NCBI RefSeq assembly: GCF_001693435.1
Contig: NZ_CM004509.1
Coordinates: 1,736,001 to 1,800,000, forward strand
From: Gilliamella sp. wkB7
Lineage (GTDB): Bacteria > Pseudomonadota > Gammaproteobacteria > Enterobacterales > Orbaceae
DNA: 64,000 nt
Direction of reading: 5' to 3'
Both the position numbers and the translations under genes were made by a program. Positions 41,362 to 50,607 of this stretch are shown here, one piece after another. The notes beneath the pieces were generated by a model. It made no database searches. It was not told where the DNA came from and was given only the letters and a program-made list of their open reading frames with translations. Every line of letters begins with the position of its first letter. The first letter of the stretch is position 1.

Positions 41362-42711
41362 ATGCAGCACAATAGTTCAATTCTATCGGTTAAAGATCTT
41401 AACCAAATGGTGAAAGATATTCTTGCTGATGCTATTGGTCAAATTTGGCTGATGGGCGAAATTTCTAATTTTTCTCGCCCCGCTTCTGGACATTGGTATT
41501 TCACCTTAAAAGATGATACAGCTCAAGTTCGTTGTGCCATGTTTCGCAATAGTAATTTTCGCGCTGGTTTTACACCACAAAATGGCCAGCAAGTATTGGT
41601 TAGAGCAACGGTTACGCTTTATGAAGCACGGGGTGAATATCAACTTGTTATTGATAAAATCCAACCTGCTGGTGCAGGGTTGTTGCAACAAAAGTTTGAA
41701 CAATTAAAGCAAAAATTATTTGAAGAGGGATTATTTGAATCTACTTATAAACAATCATTGCCTGAAAATATTCGTACTGTTGGCATTATTACTTCTTCAA
41801 CTGGGGCGGCATTACATGATATTTGTCAGATCTTAAAACGTCGAGATCCAAGTTTGCATTTAATTATCTATCCAACTCAAGTACAAGGCACAGAAGCTGC
41901 TGCGCAGATCGCTAAAATGATTCAAATTGCTAATACTCGTCAAGAATGTGATGTGTTAATTGTTGGTCGAGGTGGTGGTTCACTCGAAGATTTATGGTCA
42001 TTTAATGAAGAAGTAGTCGCAAGAGCGATTTTTGCTAGCCAATTGCCAATTGTCAGTGCAGTGGGGCATGAAATTGATTTTACCATAGCTGATTTTGTCG
42101 CTGATGTCAGAGCAGCTACTCCATCCGCGGCTGCGGAATTAGTTAGTCGCGATTGCTTAGATCAGATTAGACGGATTCAAGTTCAAGAACAGCATTTATC
42201 TATGGCAATGGATTATTATTTGACTCGACGTCGTGAAATGCTCAATAAGTGGCGTCACCAATTGCAAACCCAACATCCACAAGCCAAACTAGCAAAAAAA
42301 TTAAATCGATTACTATCTTACCAGCATGCTTTATATGAAAATATGCAGCAATATTTACTCAAACAGTCAAATCGCCATAACTTTTTAGATAAACAACTGT
42401 TACGGCTATCTCCACAAAATAATATTACCTACTTGAGTCAGATGATTCGCCAGAAACGTCAGCAACTTATTAATTTAATTCAGCAAAAAATAACCCAGTC
42501 ACGACATCAATTTGTCTTACAAACCTCGCAACTTAATAGTGTTAGTCCACTTGCGACATTAGAAAGAGGATATTCTGTAACGACCAATCAACAAAATACG
42601 GTGGTACGTCGTGTTGAACAAGTAAACGTTGGTGAGCTTATCACAACCAGATTAGCTAACGGTCAATTAATTAGTCAAATTATTGATATGCAAAATAAAG
42701 ATAATTATTAG
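41362..42711 (+). CDS. xseA: Exodeoxyribonuclease VII large subunit
   Basis: Catalytic large subunit of the single-strand exonuclease ExoVII, 449 residues. The N-terminal OB domain includes WLMGEISNFSRPASGHWYFT (about 30-49), the catalytic domain holds VGIITSSTGAALHDI and VGRGGGSLEDLWSFNEE (about 203-219), and the long C-terminal coiled coil spans about 270-400. The final segment SPLATLERGYSV is the usual end domain. An agaggaa ribosome-binding site precedes the ATG. xseB is not in the window. Confidence 0.96.
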   Translation: MQHNSSILSVKDLNQMVKDILADAIGQIWLMGEISNFSRPASGHWYFTLKDDTAQVRCAMFRNSNFRAGFTPQNGQQVLVRATVTLYEARGEYQLVIDKIQPAGAGLLQQKFEQLKQKLFEEGLFESTYKQSLPENIRTVGIITSSTGAALHDICQILKRRDPSLHLIIYPTQVQGTEAAAQIAKMIQIANTRQECDVLIVGRGGGSLEDLWSFNEEVVARAIFASQLPIVSAVGHEIDFTIADFVADVRAATPSAAAELVSRDCLDQIRRIQVQEQHLSMAMDYYLTRRREMLNKWRHQLQTQHPQAKLAKKLNRLLSYQHALYENMQQYLLKQSNRHNFLDKQLLRLSPQNNITYLSQMIRQKRQQLINLIQQKITQSRHQFVLQTSQLNSVSPLATLERGYSVTTNQQNTVVRRVEQVNVGELITTRLANGQLISQIIDMQNKDNY

Positions 42712-42858
42712 TGTCAATTTTTAAATGACGATTGGTTTAATGGTTATTTATTGAGAATAATCGATACAGATAGTAATTATAATTTTTGGTGGTCTAATTT
42801 TTAGACATATATAAAATAATGAGTTAAGGCAAATTGAATATTTTAGTGTTTGATAAAA

Positions 42859-42888
42859 TTGTACCTTGAGCAGTATTAACTATATAAT
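42859..42888 (+). promoter_or_regulatory. Probable hscC promoter
   Basis: TTGTAC (42859-42864) and a consensus TATAAT (42883-42888) are separated by 18 bp, about 45 bp before the hscC start. It looks like a housekeeping rather than a heat-shock promoter. Confidence 0.55.
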
Positions 42889-42932
42889 ATTGTTGATATT
42901 AACTTTAATAATAAGAAGAGAACAAACCAATT

Positions 42933-44603
42933 ATGCATCACCCCATAGGAATTGATTTAGGTACTACTAATAGTTTAATTTGTGTCTGGCAAGATGGTAA
43001 GCCAATACTTATCCCCAACTCAATCGGCGAAGTTGTCACTCCATCAGTAGTAAGTGTTGATGATGATGATTCTATTTTAGTTGGGCGTGCTGCATTGTCT
43101 CGCTTAACAACGCATCCAAGTCGAAGTGCAGCTGCATTCAAACGCTTTCTTGGCTCTAATAAAGTATTTGAATTAGGTGACAAGAAATTTACGCCAACCG
43201 AACTTTCTGCCATGGTGTTAAAATCTCTTAAGGCCGATGCCGAAGCGTTTTTAAAACAAGAAATACACGATGTAGTGATTTCTGTTCCTGCTTATTTTAA
43301 TGATGAACAACGCAAACAAACACGTTTTGCTGCGGAATTAGCTGGTTTAAATGCTGTACGTTTAATAAATGAACCAACTGCAGCAGCTATGGCATATGGA
43401 TTACATGAAGAGCAATCAGGTAATACTTTAGTTTTTGACTTAGGTGGCGGTACCTTTGATGTGACCGTACTGGAATATGCTTTGCCAATTATTGAAGTAC
43501 ATGCATCTGCCGGAGATAACTATTTAGGTGGTGAAGATTTTACCGATGAACTGGTTAAAGCCTGTTTAAGTGATTGGAATCTTAAACAACAGGATATACC
43601 CGTTGATGACTATGCACGTTTATTAGATTTAGCGGAGCAATTAAAGTGTAAGTTAAGTGGTGATGAATTACACAAATTAACTTGGTTTTGGCAAGATAAG
43701 CAGTGGGAGTTTTCCTTAAATGAAAATCGAGCCAAAACGCTATGGTTACCACTTCTTAATCGTTTACGTTCGCCTATTGAACAAGCCTTAAATGATGCGC
43801 GCTTAAAGCCTAACCAGCTTGAACATATTGTGTTAGTCGGTGGCTCATCACAACTCGGTGTGGTGCGTGAGCTGGTAACGAAATTATTTGGCAAATTGCC
43901 TTATCGTCATATTAATCCTACCACGATTGTGGCACAAGGCGCTGCTGTTCAAGCTGCTTGTCGGTTACGTAATGCTGATATAGAAGAAGTTATTTTAACT
44001 GATGTATGTCCTTATACGTTAGGTATTGAAAGTAGTTCAGGTAATGTTGGTGGATTATTTGCACCGATTATTGAGCGAAATACCATTGTTCCGACCTCGA
44101 AAGTAAAAACTTTTTATACGGTGCATCCACAACAGAAGATTATTGGCATTGCGGTTTATCAAGGTGAAAGTCCACGCGTAGAAAATAATGTGCTGATAGA
44201 TGAGTTTGAAGTGCCTGTAACTCCGATGGAGAAAACACAAGGTATTGATGTTCGTTTTAGTTATGATTTGAATGGTTTGTTAGAAGTTGATGTAGTTGTT
44301 CTTGAAACAGGTATTAAACATGGAAAAGTCATTGATCATAGTCCAATAGGTTTAACTGATAAACAAAAACAAGAGAGCCATGAACGATTAAAATCACTCA
44401 AAGTTCATCCTCGTGATGAGATGCCAAATCGGACCTTATTAGCTAGGTTAGAGCGAGCATGGGCACAATCATTAGGTGATGAAAGAGCATTAATTGGGTC
44501 GTACATTGAAGCTTTTATTGAGGTATTAAATCAGCAAAATTCAGAAGAAATTGATGAAATGCGCTGTGAAATTGAAGCAAATCTACAAGAACTCAATCGT
44601 TAA
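42933..44603 (+). CDS. hscC: Hsp70-family chaperone HscC
   Basis: Specialised DnaK homologue of 556 residues, the length of E. coli HscC and shorter than DnaK. The ATPase domain holds IGIDLGTTNSLICVWQDGK (about 5-23), VVISVPAYFNDEQRKQTRFA (about 112-131), FDLGGGTFDVTVLE (about 168-181) and HIVLVGGSSQLGVV. The substrate domain starts near 370 and has a short helical lid. The convergent neighbour is a J-domain protein followed by a DUF1266 gene, the same partner families found beside hscC in E. coli (djlB/djlC, ybeR/ybeU), so a dedicated chaperone system is likely. Confidence 0.95.
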   Translation: MHHPIGIDLGTTNSLICVWQDGKPILIPNSIGEVVTPSVVSVDDDDSILVGRAALSRLTTHPSRSAAAFKRFLGSNKVFELGDKKFTPTELSAMVLKSLKADAEAFLKQEIHDVVISVPAYFNDEQRKQTRFAAELAGLNAVRLINEPTAAAMAYGLHEEQSGNTLVFDLGGGTFDVTVLEYALPIIEVHASAGDNYLGGEDFTDELVKACLSDWNLKQQDIPVDDYARLLDLAEQLKCKLSGDELHKLTWFWQDKQWEFSLNENRAKTLWLPLLNRLRSPIEQALNDARLKPNQLEHIVLVGGSSQLGVVRELVTKLFGKLPYRHINPTTIVAQGAAVQAACRLRNADIEEVILTDVCPYTLGIESSSGNVGGLFAPIIERNTIVPTSKVKTFYTVHPQQKIIGIAVYQGESPRVENNVLIDEFEVPVTPMEKTQGIDVRFSYDLNGLLEVDVVVLETGIKHGKVIDHSPIGLTDKQKQESHERLKSLKVHPRDEMPNRTLLARLERAWAQSLGDERALIGSYIEAFIEVLNQQNSEEIDEMRCEIEANLQELNR

Positions 44604-44632
44604 CCATTATAGATTTTTATTAGATCACTTTT

Positions 44633-44665
44633 CCCCCTTTTATACGAATCAAAAGGGGGCTTTTT
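44633..44665. terminator. Bidirectional terminator between hscC and the J-domain gene
   Basis: A 9-bp stem (cccccttt t / aaaaggggg, 44633-44641 and 44651-44659) with a 9-nt loop is followed by CTTTTTG on the plus strand and preceded by A/T-rich DNA for the minus strand. Confidence 0.85.
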
Positions 44666-44672
44666 GTGTAAT

Positions 44673-47351
44673 TTACTTTTCCTTAGTCTTTTTTTCTATT
44701 GGTGGTCCATAGCGATTGATTTTTTTTAATTCTGAAAGCCAACATGGTGATAACAATAGTGGTAGCAAAAATATTGTTGCAACAAAATATAAAGGTTGTC
44801 CTTTATCTGTGTCGTTGATACGTCGTTTGATAGCAAAAAGTGTATTAATTGCTACTAATATCAAAATGACATAATTTGTTATATTATCAAAATTATTTTT
44901 ATCTAAAAACATAAGCATCGTAATCGATAAAATTAACTGTACTATAAAGCCCTGTATATTGGTACGTCCATTCCAACGCCAAAATTGCCACCATTTATTT
45001 TGAGGTAGAGATTGTGACTCAAGCCATTTTTGATTTTCAGTATTTTTTGCCAAAAGTAATGCCGCACAGAGTCGTAATACTAAATCGTTATCGCTATCAT
45101 TTTTAAATTCATCTAACATTTTTAGTTCATCATCATCGCATACGCTGTATTGATTAGATAAGCGTTCAGCAAGTGATGTGATTTCGTCTACTTGTTTAGT
45201 ATAGTGGTATCTATTTTTGTTAACCGATAAAGGAAAACTCCAATTATTTTTTAAACCATTTGCTATCTTTTTCAGATCTTTATTATCACCAACCAGTTTT
45301 TGTAACGTTTGATCTAATTTGGCTTTTTGCTCGGGTTTGTTTAATACAATCAGATATAGCAATATCACATAAACTGGATTTTTTTTAGCTAATTTTGGTG
45401 TCCATAATTGTTCTATTTTTTGTTCGAAATTATTAAAATCGATATAGTCAGGATCATCAATAAACCATTCCATTGAATCTGGATAATTGTTTAAAATACA
45501 ATTAATGAGCTTGCTGTCATTATCAATTAGGTTGTAAAGTTCAGTTTCATTTTGCCAATTACCATGTTTAAATATTTCTATTAACGGTTTAAGTTTGTCA
45601 TCATCCTTAATAGTAAAATTATTATTTTCTTGCTGTAGATATATAGCGACATTAATCGGTTGGTTAACGATAGCTAAAACTAATAAACAATGATGAAACC
45701 ATTGCCAATACGCATTTTTATTATTCATTTTTGTTGATGCATTTGGTGGTTCGGGCAATAAGTAATATTTCATGAATTCTAAATACATAGCCCAATCAAA
45801 CATTTCCATATTTGAATAATGAAAACTATGATATAAATGTAATTTAGCAACCTCAGGGAGCTCTTGAAATCTATCTAACCATAAACGACCATATAAAACC
45901 AGCTCACCTTCTTCATCTGGATCGAATTTTTTTGGTAACAGGGCATTTTTATCATCATCAAATAGCCATGCTTTAAACTCTTGTATTGGTGAGAGTTGTT
46001 TAAGCCATGTAAGATGTTGTCGTGCTTGGCGTTTTAAATGATGCAAAATAAATTGTTCAAATGGATCATTACTTTGCTCATCTAAAATTTCTTGTAACAG
46101 AATTTCGTTACCATGGCGCAACATCACAGCATGCCGATATAATCGATATAATCGATGTGAACCGTCATCGCGTAATAATATCGATAGAACTTGTCGGTAA
46201 CTCCAGTTTACGCTTAGACTCCAATTGACAAAATCAACAATTTCTTTTGGATAGCTGTCGATATCATCTATTCCTGCTAATCGTGCTGTTGTGGTTGTGG
46301 TTAATTGCGGAATGGTGTGTAGATAAATTTCTGTTTTATCGGTGTCAATACAGTGGCTGTTATTTAACGCCATAATTAATAAAGGGAAGTAATCTTTTTC
46401 AAAATAGACGCACCAACCTGCTATCCAACTTTCTGCTTTTTCTTGATAATGCCCAGAATAATATAGATCTAACCAAAATTGTAATGCATTATGTTTGTCT
46501 TCAAGCAAAGTATATTGAATGGCAGCAATATATTTCCAATCGATAATAGTTTGTTCACCTTGATCATTTTCAGCAATGCATTTTAAAGCATAATCCAAGA
46601 TAAATTGATTTTTCATATTTGCTTCACTATGCCAAAAAGCAAATTCAAGCATAAGTTTTTTATCATCAGGAAGATAAAAGACAGTATCTTGTGATAGGAA
46701 TATATAAACGTCGTCAGGTCTACGTTCCCAATATATCCATTTAATAGAATAAATATAATCAATGGTAGCATTTTGTAATGCTTTGTTGGTTGTAGGCAAA
46801 CACGTGTAATCAAATAAATCACCATGATCGATGTGATTTAAATAACTATCATATATTTGAAAGTCATCGGTGAACTGTGTCATTAATTGCTGACGCCAAC
46901 GTAAATTATCAGCTAGAATTTTGACACATGATTCTGAGATATTTGTTGTTTCATAGCTTAAAGTTAGTAATCGCCACTTGACTGAATCAATAACCGACAT
47001 TGGGTAATCATAAAATGAACCAATAAATTTTTGCCATTCATCTACTTTATAACAGCGTTGAGGATCTTCTAATAGAGCTTGGTAAGCGTTGTAAATTTCA
47101 TTTGCTTGAATTTGTTCTTCTGTTAGTTGTGGTACTGATTCTTTTTCCGATTGTTGAGTTGTTGTATCAACAGCTGTTTCAGGCGACTTTGCATAACTTA
47201 TTGCTGATTCGTAAGCTTCGCGCAATGCTTTAAATCCATCAGGATCCGTTTCTGGATGATATGAGGGTAGCTTTTCACGATATGCTTGACGAATAAGCGC
47301 GGTATCTGTAGTTTGTTCGATGCCTAATAATTCCCAAAAATTTGTACTCAT
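44673..47351 (-). CDS. J-domain co-chaperone with long helical region and C-terminal membrane segments (DjlB/DjlC-like)
   Basis: Probable partner of HscC. The start at 47351 overlaps the stop of the DUF1266 gene in an ATGA, giving 892 residues, much longer than E. coli DjlC. The N-terminal J-domain begins MSTNFWELLGIEQTTDTALI and carries YHPETDPDGFKALREAYE; the key tripeptide reads HPE at residues 32-34 instead of HPD. A long helical repeat-like region rich in Trp and Leu follows, and three hydrophobic segments near the end (LILSITMLMF, VILILVAINTLFAI, LYFVATIFLLPLLL) predict a membrane anchor. Membrane attachment with the J-domain in the cytosol would recruit HscC to the membrane. Confidence 0.82.
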   Translation of the reverse strand: MSTNFWELLGIEQTTDTALIRQAYREKLPSYHPETDPDGFKALREAYESAISYAKSPETAVDTTTQQSEKESVPQLTEEQIQANEIYNAYQALLEDPQRCYKVDEWQKFIGSFYDYPMSVIDSVKWRLLTLSYETTNISESCVKILADNLRWRQQLMTQFTDDFQIYDSYLNHIDHGDLFDYTCLPTTNKALQNATIDYIYSIKWIYWERRPDDVYIFLSQDTVFYLPDDKKLMLEFAFWHSEANMKNQFILDYALKCIAENDQGEQTIIDWKYIAAIQYTLLEDKHNALQFWLDLYYSGHYQEKAESWIAGWCVYFEKDYFPLLIMALNNSHCIDTDKTEIYLHTIPQLTTTTTARLAGIDDIDSYPKEIVDFVNWSLSVNWSYRQVLSILLRDDGSHRLYRLYRHAVMLRHGNEILLQEILDEQSNDPFEQFILHHLKRQARQHLTWLKQLSPIQEFKAWLFDDDKNALLPKKFDPDEEGELVLYGRLWLDRFQELPEVAKLHLYHSFHYSNMEMFDWAMYLEFMKYYLLPEPPNASTKMNNKNAYWQWFHHCLLVLAIVNQPINVAIYLQQENNNFTIKDDDKLKPLIEIFKHGNWQNETELYNLIDNDSKLINCILNNYPDSMEWFIDDPDYIDFNNFEQKIEQLWTPKLAKKNPVYVILLYLIVLNKPEQKAKLDQTLQKLVGDNKDLKKIANGLKNNWSFPLSVNKNRYHYTKQVDEITSLAERLSNQYSVCDDDELKMLDEFKNDSDNDLVLRLCAALLLAKNTENQKWLESQSLPQNKWWQFWRWNGRTNIQGFIVQLILSITMLMFLDKNNFDNITNYVILILVAINTLFAIKRRINDTDKGQPLYFVATIFLLPLLLSPCWLSELKKINRYGPPIEKKTKEK

Positions 47352-48047
47352 GACCAATCATACTCCCTTAATGATTCAGGTTTTTCGAGTTCTTCAATAT
47401 CAATGTACCAAGGTAGGCGATTGCAAGGTGAATCTTCGTCGTTAATTAATATTTTCATGGTGCGCGTTTGCGATGCTCTGGTTAATTCACAACGTAAAGC
47501 TTCAAGATCTTCTTTATTGTTAATTGATTCCCAAAATTGAAATCCAACTGACCAAGCAGCAAAGTAGTTATGCCAAGATTTATAAAAATATTGAGAACGT
47601 GAAGCAATTCTTGTAAGAATCCATAGCGCTTCCTCTTCGGTAATATATTTGTTGGTTGTGCCATTTCGTAGTATATATCCCATACGTGCATAATCCCAAC
47701 TACGAATGCCACCAATACCGCATACACAAAAAGTTTGTTCAACAAATTTCATTAGGACTTTTTGATAATCGTTTTGATCTTGGCAGTAATTACGCCAATC
47801 AGCTTCGGAAGATCGACAGTATCTTGAATAATAGTGAGATAATAGTGTCGCATGTCCATCATCAACCATATCAAAAACACAATTAAGTAGAGTTTCGCGA
47901 GAATTAATCCCCCCAACTTTCGTTCAAATCTACAAAATCCCGTTCGGGAATAAAGTATGCTGAAGTATAACTTGCACCATTATCTTTGCTTAAAGCAACC
48001 ATTGGCGCGGACAATCCATATAGCCAATCAATACTATCTTGATTCAT
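47348..48047 (-). pseudogene. DUF1266 protein (YbeU/YbeR-like) split by a frameshift at a G6 tract
   Basis: From ATG at 48045-48047 a frame begins MNQDSIDWLYGLSAPMVALS and runs to ESWGD and a stop. The G-run at 47909-47914 (six C's on the plus strand) is where the frame breaks: with five G's it would read ESWGINSRETLLNCVFDM and join the open frame that ends at 47348, giving 232 residues. The joined protein carries DUF1266 marks: RSWDYARMGYILRNG, YITEEEALWILTRIA and SWHNYFAAWSVGFQFWE. The downstream part alone could start at 47869 (173 residues). The break may be a true mutation, a phase-variable tract or a sequencing error. It overlaps the J-domain gene by ATGA. Confidence 0.75.
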
Positions 48048-48286
48048 ATTTTAATTCCGATAATTACATATATTCCACCATATTGATGACATTAGATTGT
48101 ATCAAAAAAAGTAACCGTTATTAGTGATAAAATAACACAATTTTTAAATAATTTATGTTCGATTATTGTTATTGGTTTTTATCATAGTGTAAAACACAAA
48201 ATTGTTTTGCAAATCATTATCAAAAAGGCATAATAACAACGATTTTTAGTATTTGATTACAATGTTATAAATTGTAAGGAGTAATA

Positions 48287-48868
48287 ATGAAGAGAGCTGC
48301 CTTAATAGCTATGTTAATAACAGGCGCATTAATGTTACAAGGCTGTATTACCGCCGCAGTAATTGGCGCAGGTGCTACAGCTACTGCAAAAGTTGCTACC
48401 GACCCTCGTACTGCGGGCACACAAGTTGACGATACTACCTTAAATTCACGTATGGGGATGAAAATTAAAAATAATGGTCCTCAATTTATTGGAGCACGTA
48501 TCGTTTCCAGTACGTATAGCGGTGATATTATCTTAACGGGTCAAGCCAGTCGTGAGCAAATTGAAAAGGCCGAAAGCCTAGCTTATGAAGTTGAAGGTGT
48601 AAAAAAAGTCTACAATCAAATTCGAGTTGGTCAACCCGTTAGTGCAGGCACTATCACCAATGATACATGGATCACAACAAAAGTTAAATCTCAGCTAATA
48701 TTGAATGCGAAAACCAAAGCACGCAACATTAAAGTCGTAACTGAAAATAGGGAAGTATTTTTGATTGGTATTGTGACACCAGAAGATGGTAAAGCTGCTG
48801 CACAGCTTGCTAGTAAAGTCGATGGCGTTAAAAAAGTGATCACACTTTTTACCTATATTGAAAATTAA
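48287..48868 (+). CDS. dolP: Outer-membrane lipoprotein with two BON domains, DolP (YraP)
   Basis: Division- and envelope-associated lipoprotein that binds anionic phospholipid. It is 193 residues with a lipoprotein signal peptide ending MLQGC (lipidated Cys20) and a Gly/Ala-rich linker. Two BON domains follow, about 47-115 and 125-193, each with the Gly-rich strand (SGDIILTGQA and NREVFLIGIV). A taaggag ribosome-binding site precedes the ATG. diaA and yraN, its E. coli neighbours, are absent. Confidence 0.94.
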   Translation: MKRAALIAMLITGALMLQGCITAAVIGAGATATAKVATDPRTAGTQVDDTTLNSRMGMKIKNNGPQFIGARIVSSTYSGDIILTGQASREQIEKAESLAYEVEGVKKVYNQIRVGQPVSAGTITNDTWITTKVKSQLILNAKTKARNIKVVTENREVFLIGIVTPEDGKAAAQLASKVDGVKKVITLFTYIEN

Positions 48869-48907
48869 TCAACAACGTTATCAGTTAGCAATAATCTTAG
48901 TAAAACA

Positions 48908-48932
48908 GGGGGGAAGATAACCCCCTTTTTTT
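48908..48932. terminator. Terminator between dolP and csdE
   Basis: A G-run and C-run (five G-C pairs, 48909-48913 with 48921-48925) around a 7-nt loop, followed by seven T's on the plus strand. It may also serve csdE from the other side. Confidence 0.85.
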
Positions 48933-49326
48933 ATACAACGGATTGAATATACTCAATTAGTTTAGTCAAGCCTTGTAAACGCGATTGACTTAGCTCATCA
49001 GTAATTTTTAACTGGTTTAATAAAGATTGAAAATCAATTGCGGCAATTTCTTTTGCTGTTTTGTGGTTAGCAATAATAATTAAAATTGCCAGTAACCCTT
49101 TAACGATGCGTCCTTCACTGTCACCTTGAAATATAAAGGTATTATCGTTTTGCTTTTGATAAGTTAGCCAAACGCGATTTTCACAACCATTGACTTGGTT
49201 TTCATCCGTTTTTAAATCTTCAGGCATTGGCGGCAATTGTTTTGCTAATACAATTAACTGGCGGTAGCGATCTTGCCAATTATGTTGCTGTAAAAATAAT
49301 TTGGTTAAGTCTTGCTGTGATAGCAT
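48931..49326 (-). CDS. csdE: Sulfur acceptor protein CsdE (SufE family)
   Basis: Takes persulfide sulfur from the cysteine desulfurase CsdA. It is 131 residues, slightly shorter than E. coli CsdE (147). The acceptor Cys48 lies in VNGCENRVWLTYQ, and the family block EGRIVKGLLAILIIIANHKT follows. Pairing with csdA and the absence of sufABCD favour CsdE over SufE. csdA lies upstream, with the 42-bp element in between. Confidence 0.88.
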   Translation of the reverse strand: MLSQQDLTKLFLQQHNWQDRYRQLIVLAKQLPPMPEDLKTDENQVNGCENRVWLTYQKQNDNTFIFQGDSEGRIVKGLLAILIIIANHKTAKEIAAIDFQSLLNQLKITDELSQSRLQGLTKLIEYIQSVV

Positions 49327-49353
49327 AATATTGACCTATAAATAATTAACTAT

Positions 49354-49395
49354 TTGTAAAAAAGTTTCAGGTTAACTATACGTTTCAGTATAAAA
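49354..49395 (-). repeat. 42-bp dispersed 3'-end element, copy 3 (after csdA)
   Basis: Third copy of the element described at 7736-7777. It begins on the minus strand directly after the csdA TAA and ends 27 bp before csdE. Both heptamers read GTTTCAG, so the same base has changed in each half relative to copy 1. Confidence 0.85.
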
Positions 49396-50607
49396 TTAGG
49401 CTAAAATTTCAATTGCATTTTGTAATGCCAAAATAAAAGCATCTACATCTTGCTCATTATTATATGGCATTAATGATAGACGAATAACCCCATGACAACC
49501 CAATTTATTCATTAAAGGTTGAGCGCACAGTTCGCCAGTACGAATCGCAATATTTTGCTCGCTCAGTAAAATCGCTACATCATTATGATGAATATGATTA
49601 ATATTAAATGTGATGATTGGGCTGTTTTCAACACTGTAAAATTGTAGATTCGACAGCTTGCTTAGCTGTGATTTAGTATAATGGGCTAATTGTTCTGTGT
49701 AATTTTCTGCTTTCTTCATATCCCAATTGTTTAACCAATCAAGTGTTGCATTAAAGCCAACAATGCCAGCTATATTGGGTGTGCCTGCTTCAAATTTATA
49801 AGGTATATCTTCTTGAATAAAATCATCAAATGAGGTGCTTTTTAGCATTTTTCCACCGCCATGCCAAACTGACATTTGCTCAAGTAATGTTTGTTTACCA
49901 TATAAAACACCCAGTCCCGTAGGACCATACAATTTATGAGCTGAAAAAGCATAAAAGTCGATATCAAGTGTTGTTACATCAATATCATGATGGACAATTC
50001 CTTGAGCGCCATCTACTACTAAAATAGCATTATATTGATGAACTATTTGGCTAATTGTAGCTAAATTTGGGCAAAATCCAGTTACATTTGACATATGGGT
50101 TATTGCTACAATTTTAGTTTTTGATGATATTAGTGATAATAATTCATCTATATTGGCAGACCATTTAATGATTTTAGCCCCAGTTTGTTTAGCCACAATT
50201 AACCAAGGTATTAAATTACTGTGATGCTCTAATTCGCTGACAATAATCTCATCATTAGGTTGTAATACACCGCGAGCATAACTTTGAGCAATTAAATTAA
50301 TTGATTCGGTAGCACCACGAGTCCAGATAATTTCAGTGTTATTGCTTGCATGAAGCAAATTAGCAACATGTTGTCGTGCTTTATCGATAGCCACTGTTAC
50401 TTGCAACGCATCGTGGTGCAAACTGCGTTTGGCGGTCGCAGTGTTGTGTGCATAATAGGCTACTGTGGCATCCACCATTACCTGAGGTTTAAGAGCAGTT
50501 GCCGCGGAATCAAGATATACACTATTACTATTTAGTGCTGGAAAATCAGCCCTAAACTGCTTTGGTGTAAAATCTTTATTGGCTAAGTTCGAGTCCAGCA
50601 ATACCAT
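49396..50607 (-). CDS. csdA: Cysteine desulfurase CsdA (class V aminotransferase fold)
   Basis: PLP enzyme that removes sulfur from cysteine for Fe-S and other sulfur uses. The PLP Lys is in FSAHKLYGPTGLGVLYGK, the PLP-ring His in SELEHHSNLIPW and the persulfide Cys in RTGELCAQPL near the end; EAGTPNIAGIVGF is typical of the CsdA/SufS group. The start is uncertain: the ATG at 50607 gives 403 residues (MVLLDSNLANKDFTPKQFRA) and overlaps ubiV by 32 bp; homology to CsdA begins only at FTPKQFRADFPAL. A longer frame to 50667 overlaps ubiV further and looks unneeded. Likely translated by coupling to ubiV. Confidence 0.9.
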   Translation of the reverse strand: MVLLDSNLANKDFTPKQFRADFPALNSNSVYLDSAATALKPQVMVDATVAYYAHNTATAKRSLHHDALQVTVAIDKARQHVANLLHASNNTEIIWTRGATESINLIAQSYARGVLQPNDEIIVSELEHHSNLIPWLIVAKQTGAKIIKWSANIDELLSLISSKTKIVAITHMSNVTGFCPNLATISQIVHQYNAILVVDGAQGIVHHDIDVTTLDIDFYAFSAHKLYGPTGLGVLYGKQTLLEQMSVWHGGGKMLKSTSFDDFIQEDIPYKFEAGTPNIAGIVGFNATLDWLNNWDMKKAENYTEQLAHYTKSQLSKLSNLQFYSVENSPIITFNINHIHHNDVAILLSEQNIAIRTGELCAQPLMNKLGCHGVIRLSLMPYNNEQDVDAFILALQNAIEILA

